64,000 nt of DNA, from the NCBI GenBank assembly GCA_025353765.1, contig JANXOD010000016.1:310001-374000 (forward strand), given 5' to 3'. Under the pieces are notes generated by a model that ran no database searches, was not told where the DNA came from, and saw only the letters and a program-made list of their open reading frames with translations. Of this stretch, positions 61,217 through 64,000 are shown one piece after another. This DNA is from Sphingobacteriales bacterium (GTDB lineage Bacteria > Bacteroidota > Bacteroidia > Sphingobacteriales > Sphingobacteriaceae). The translations under genes were made by a program, and so were the position numbers. The number at the start of each line of letters is the position of its first letter. The stretch's first letter is position 1.

Positions 61217-63313
61217 TTAATCTTGAGAAGATCTGTTTTCAGGAAGATCTATATTATGATCTGTCACACCTTCATGCTCTAAAGCTTCTTTTGGAATATC
61301 CTGACGAGATTCACCTTCTTCACCGTTCACAAATTCATCGTATGTAGTCCGGTTATCAAACGGGCGTTTTCCTAATATTTCTTCCAGATCTGACTGAAAT
61401 AAGATTTCTTTTTCTAATAACTTATGAGCTAATTTTTCTAAACCATCCCGTTTTTCAGTTAGTAAATTTTTGGTTCGTTGATATGCGGTATCAATTTGGT
61501 TCCGAACCTCAATATCAATCATTTCGGATGTTTTCTCTGAATAAGGTCTGTTAAACTGGTATTCGCCCTGGGTATCGTTAAATGATACATTACCTACTTT
61601 CTCATTCATCCCATAAATAGTAACCATAGCGTATGATAATTTTGTAATGCGCTCCAGATCATTTTGGGCTCCTGTTGATATCTTACCAAATACAATATCT
61701 TCCGCAACACGGCCTCCCAATGTCATACACATCCCATCTAATAACTGCTCTGTTGTATATAAGAACTGTTCTTTTGGTAAATACTGTGCATAACCCAAAG
61801 CTGCAACGCCACGCGGCACGATAGAAACTTTTACCAATGGATCAGCATGTTCTAAGAACCAACCTGCAATGGCATGGCCAGCTTCATGGTAAGCCACAAT
61901 GCGTTTTTCTTCTGGTGATATGATTTTATTTTTTTTCTCTAAACCTCCAATCACGCGATCCACCGCATCCTGAAAATCCTGCATATCCACTGCTTCTTTA
62001 TCACGTCGTGCAGCAATTAAAGCAGCTTCATTACAAACGTTAGCAATTTCGGCACCGGCAAAACCCGGCGTTTGTGCTGATAGTTTTTTAGCATCTACAC
62101 CATCAGCCAGTTTTAAAGGTTTTAAATGAACTTTAAATATTTGTTCACGGCCAACTAAATCAGGCTTATCGATAGAAATCTGACGATCAAAACGACCAGG
62201 GCGTAATAAGGCGGTATCTAAAACATCCGGGCGATTGGTGGCTGCCAGAATAATAATTCCGGAATCTGTACCAAAACCATCCATCTCAACTAATAATTGG
62301 TTTAATGTATTTTCTCGTTCATCATTACCACCCACAATATTATTTTTACCACGGGCACGGCCAATAGCATCAATCTCATCAATAAAGATGATACATGGTG
62401 CCTTGTCTTTGGCCTGTTTAAACAGATCACGTACGCGTGATGCACCAACACCCACAAACATCTCTACGAAATCTGATCCGGAAAGAGAGAAGAATGGAAC
62501 CTGTGCTTCACCTGCAACTGCTTTGGCCATTAAAGTTTTCCCTGTACCCGGAGCGCCAATAAGTAAGGCACCCTTGGGAATTTTACCTCCCAGATTGGTA
62601 TATTTTTTTGGATTTTTTAAGAAATCTACAATTTCCATCACTTCCTGTTTCGCCTCTTCGAGGCCGGCCACATCATTAAATGTGATTGCAACCTGAGATT
62701 CTTTATCAAAAAGTGTGGCTTTAGATTTACCAATGTTAAAGATTTGCCCGCCTGCACCGCCACCTGCACCGCTACCCATACGTTTCATAATAAACATCCA
62801 GAAACCAATGAGTAATAATACCGGCAAAATGAATGACATGAACCAACCAGCCCATGGGCTTTCACGTGATTCAATATTAAGAGGCGTACGCTGATCGGCT
62901 GGAATATCTTTTTCTGCTTCTTTTAGTTTAGCTTGTAGCCCGTCGAAAGATCCGTCTGTAAATTCATATTGTGGAGTATTAGCAGACATATTAAAATTAC
63001 TTTTAGTCTGTACATCACTGTATTTAGGCTCTTTTAATTTATCTTTTTTAATAAAGACCTCTACTTTCACTAAGTCATTGCTCTTATACGCTACCAGCTT
63101 TTCAACATCCCTTGGTTTGAGCATTTCATTCTCAAATTTTTGATAAGTAGTAGGTTTTACATTACTATTACTAAATAAATATTGAACCACAAAAAGACCA
63201 ATTATTATAGCGGCATAAAGCCACATAATATTAAATTTTGGTGTTTTAGGAATAAGTTTCTTACTCGGGATTTTCTGTATAGGTTTTTTATTCTCTGATT
63301 TATTTTCTTTCAT
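61217..63313 (-). CDS. ftsH: ATP-dependent zinc metalloprotease FtsH
   Basis: FtsH degrades membrane and cytosolic proteins. There are two membrane segments (about 28-46 and 160-178), then an AAA+ domain (about 210-405) with GAPGTGKT and [10 protein letters not shown], the SRH region, and the peptidase domain with [11 protein letters not shown] (HExxH) at about 475. The length of 698 is normal. It lies between rsfS and a LUD gene, in the order typical of the phylum. Confidence 0.97.
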   Translation of the reverse strand: MKENKSENKKPIQKIPSKKLIPKTPKFNIMWLYAAIIIGLFVVQYLFSNSNVKPTTYQKFENEMLKPRDVEKLVAYKSNDLVKVEVFIKKDKLKEPKYSDVQTKSNFNMSANTPQYEFTDGSFDGLQAKLKEAEKDIPADQRTPLNIESRESPWAGWFMSFILPVLLLIGFWMFIMKRMGSGAGGGAGGQIFNIGKSKATLFDKESQVAITFNDVAGLEEAKQEVMEIVDFLKNPKKYTNLGGKIPKGALLIGAPGTGKTLMAKAVAGEAQVPFFSLSGSDFVEMFVGVGASRVRDLFKQAKDKAPCIIFIDEIDAIGRARGKNNIVGGNDERENTLNQLLVEMDGFGTDSGIIILAATNRPDVLDTALLRPGRFDRQISIDKPDLVGREQIFKVHLKPLKLADGVDAKKLSAQTPGFAGAEIANVCNEAALIAARRDKEAVDMQDFQDAVDRVIGGLEKKNKIISPEEKRIVAYHEAGHAIAGWFLEHADPLVKVSIVPRGVAALGYAQYLPKEQFLYTTEQLLDGMCMTLGGRVAEDIVFGKISTGAQNDLERITKLSYAMVTIYGMNEKVGNVSFNDTQGEYQFNRPYSEKTSEMIDIEVRNQIDTAYQRTKNLLTEKRDGLEKLAHKLLEKEILFQSDLEEILGKRPFDNRTTYDEFVNGEEGESRQDIPKEALEHEGVTDHNIDLPENRSSQD

Positions 63314-63373
63314 TTTATTTATTCACAAGAATGTATAAATGATATACTAACGAAAAGCGCAAACTACTTGGTT

Positions 63374-63748
63374 TTATGCGCTCTTATAAAATTGCATTTC
63401 TGCATCACCCCACAGATCTTCAATACCGTAATATTGACGTTTATCTGTTTTAAATATATGAACTACTACATCTATATAATCCAAAAGTATCCATTCACCA
63501 TGTTGTAATCCCTCTTTTCTCCAGGGATCTTGTTTTAGTGCTTTATATACTTCCTCTTCAACACTTGAGGCAATAGCTTTAACTTGGTTGGAAGATTCGG
63601 CATGACATATCACAAAATAATCTGCTACTGAGCTATGTAAATTTCTGAGATCTAAACGAACAATGTCACTTCCCTTTTTTTCCTGAATTCCATGAACTAC
63701 AATCTCTGAAATGGAGGTGGATTCCTGAGCAATTTTGTTTTTTACCAT
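63374..63748 (-). CDS. rsfS: Ribosome silencing factor RsfS
   Basis: RsfS binds ribosomal protein uL14 and blocks subunit joining. DLRNLHSSVADYFVICHAESSNQVKAIASSVEEEVYKAL and GEWILLDYIDVVVHIF are the conserved RsfS blocks. The length of 124 is normal. It is divergent from birA and about 60 bases upstream of ftsH, a typical arrangement in Bacteroidota. Confidence 0.95.
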   Translation of the reverse strand: MVKNKIAQESTSISEIVVHGIQEKKGSDIVRLDLRNLHSSVADYFVICHAESSNQVKAIASSVEEEVYKALKQDPWRKEGLQHGEWILLDYIDVVVHIFKTDKRQYYGIEDLWGDAEMQFYKSA

Positions 63749-63795
63749 TAAAAAAAATTAGTTTTGAAAAAATTAAAATTTAGCACTGCTATACT

Positions 63796-64000
63796 TTGCA
63801 AAATAACACTTTTTCAGGATTATTTGTTGGACAAAATATTGTCATCTTAAATGAGGTAGGCTCAACAAACACCTATCTTAAAGATGCTTTGTCAAAATCT
63901 ACGCCATTCTTAGAAGGTACTGTTATAATGGCAGAAAAGCAATATGAGGGCCGCGGACAAGCTAATCATATTTGGCAGAGCGAGGCAGGCAAAAATCTCA
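63796..64000 (+). CDS. birA: Biotin-[acetyl-CoA-carboxylase] ligase BirA, 5' part
   Basis: The frame from 63796 reads LQNNTFSGLFVGQN, then NEVGSTNTYLKD and EKQYEGRGQANHIWQSEAGKN before the window ends. EVGSTN and the GRGQ block are the biotin/ATP-binding signature of BirA; GRGQ replaces the E. coli GRGR. It is too short for the ORF track and truncated at the right edge. No ATG exists in frame upstream of a stop at 63781, so the start is probably TTG at 63796. Confidence 0.85.
   Translation, partial: MQNNTFSGLFVGQNIVILNEVGSTNTYLKDALSKSTPFLEGTVIMAEKQYEGRGQANHIWQSEAGKNL

Noticed and set aside
62860-62875. TTTCACGTGATTC inside ftsH as a parS site
   Set aside because: Only one half matches; the other half-site is lost.

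Overview
The window is about 64 kb of AT-rich, densely coded bacterial chromosome from the phylum Bacteroidota, most likely order Sphingobacteriales (Pedobacter/Solitalea-like). The family-level call is inference from gene content and was not tested. Support includes many phylum-typical families (DUF4175, HYC_CC_PP, DUF4833, SPW repeat, CarbopepD_reg-linked outer-membrane barrels), promoters of the TTTG/TAnnTTTG type, little Shine-Dalgarno signal, and many lipoproteins with a Cys lipobox. I see no insertion sequence, prophage, CRISPR array or rRNA operon.

Layout. 0-9 kb: a membrane hydrolase, a SMI1/KNR4 protein, gamma carbonic anhydrase and an Ig-like lipoprotein. Then comes a leftward block of a nucleotide-sugar/NAD(P)-fold protein, ABC-F ATPase, small membrane protein and mnmG, with two parS-like centromere sites between and inside the last two. 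Pirin follows. 9-15 kb: the DUF4175 giant, an RsbW-like ATPase and ybeY as an operon, then two paralogous small lipoproteins and a group III truncated haemoglobin. 15-20 kb: a TetR-controlled tripartite efflux operon (TetR, TolC, EmrA/HlyD, EmrB/MFS) with a palindromic operator on its promoter. 20-27 kb: an AhpD-like and an AhpC-like peroxidase gene, two unknown envelope genes, a secreted DRGH nuclease, a secreted FAD protein and a YfiT/DinB thiol transferase with a small partner. 27-34 kb: an envelope protein whose translation start is duplicated as 42-bp repeats, a copper-type HMA protein with a HYC_CC_PP protein, a large outer-membrane receptor, an OmpA lipoprotein and an NAD(P)-fold epimerase-like protein. 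34 kb: a TPP riboswitch with no thiamin gene behind it, its terminator, further hairpins and tRNA-Arg(CCT). 34-44 kb: cell-envelope functions (AmiD-like amidase, two PAP2 phosphatases, M49-like and MtfA-like zinc peptidases, a beta-propeller lipoprotein, DUF4833, SPW protein, GH25 lysozyme). 43-64 kb: housekeeping genes (rmuC, a DadA-like oxidase, YugP-type peptidase, apaG, dusB, CPBP protease, DUF2007, cdsA, a TonB-like protein, mfd, DUF4199, DUF2752, TM2, Nif3, zinc-ribbon protein, a KAS III-like enzyme, radical SAM, LutC-like, ftsH, rsfS, and the start of birA).

How the parts fit. mnmG with parS sites suggests that the left part lies in the origin-proximal domain. Most other genes serve the envelope, redox balance and translation. 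No single large undescribed system is evident. The observations most worth checking are the orphan TPP riboswitch in a five-hairpin intergenic block, the in-frame amplification of a translation-initiation region ahead of an envelope gene, the paired parS sites, two promoters that predict leaderless mRNAs, and an M49-like peptidase with a five-residue zinc motif.
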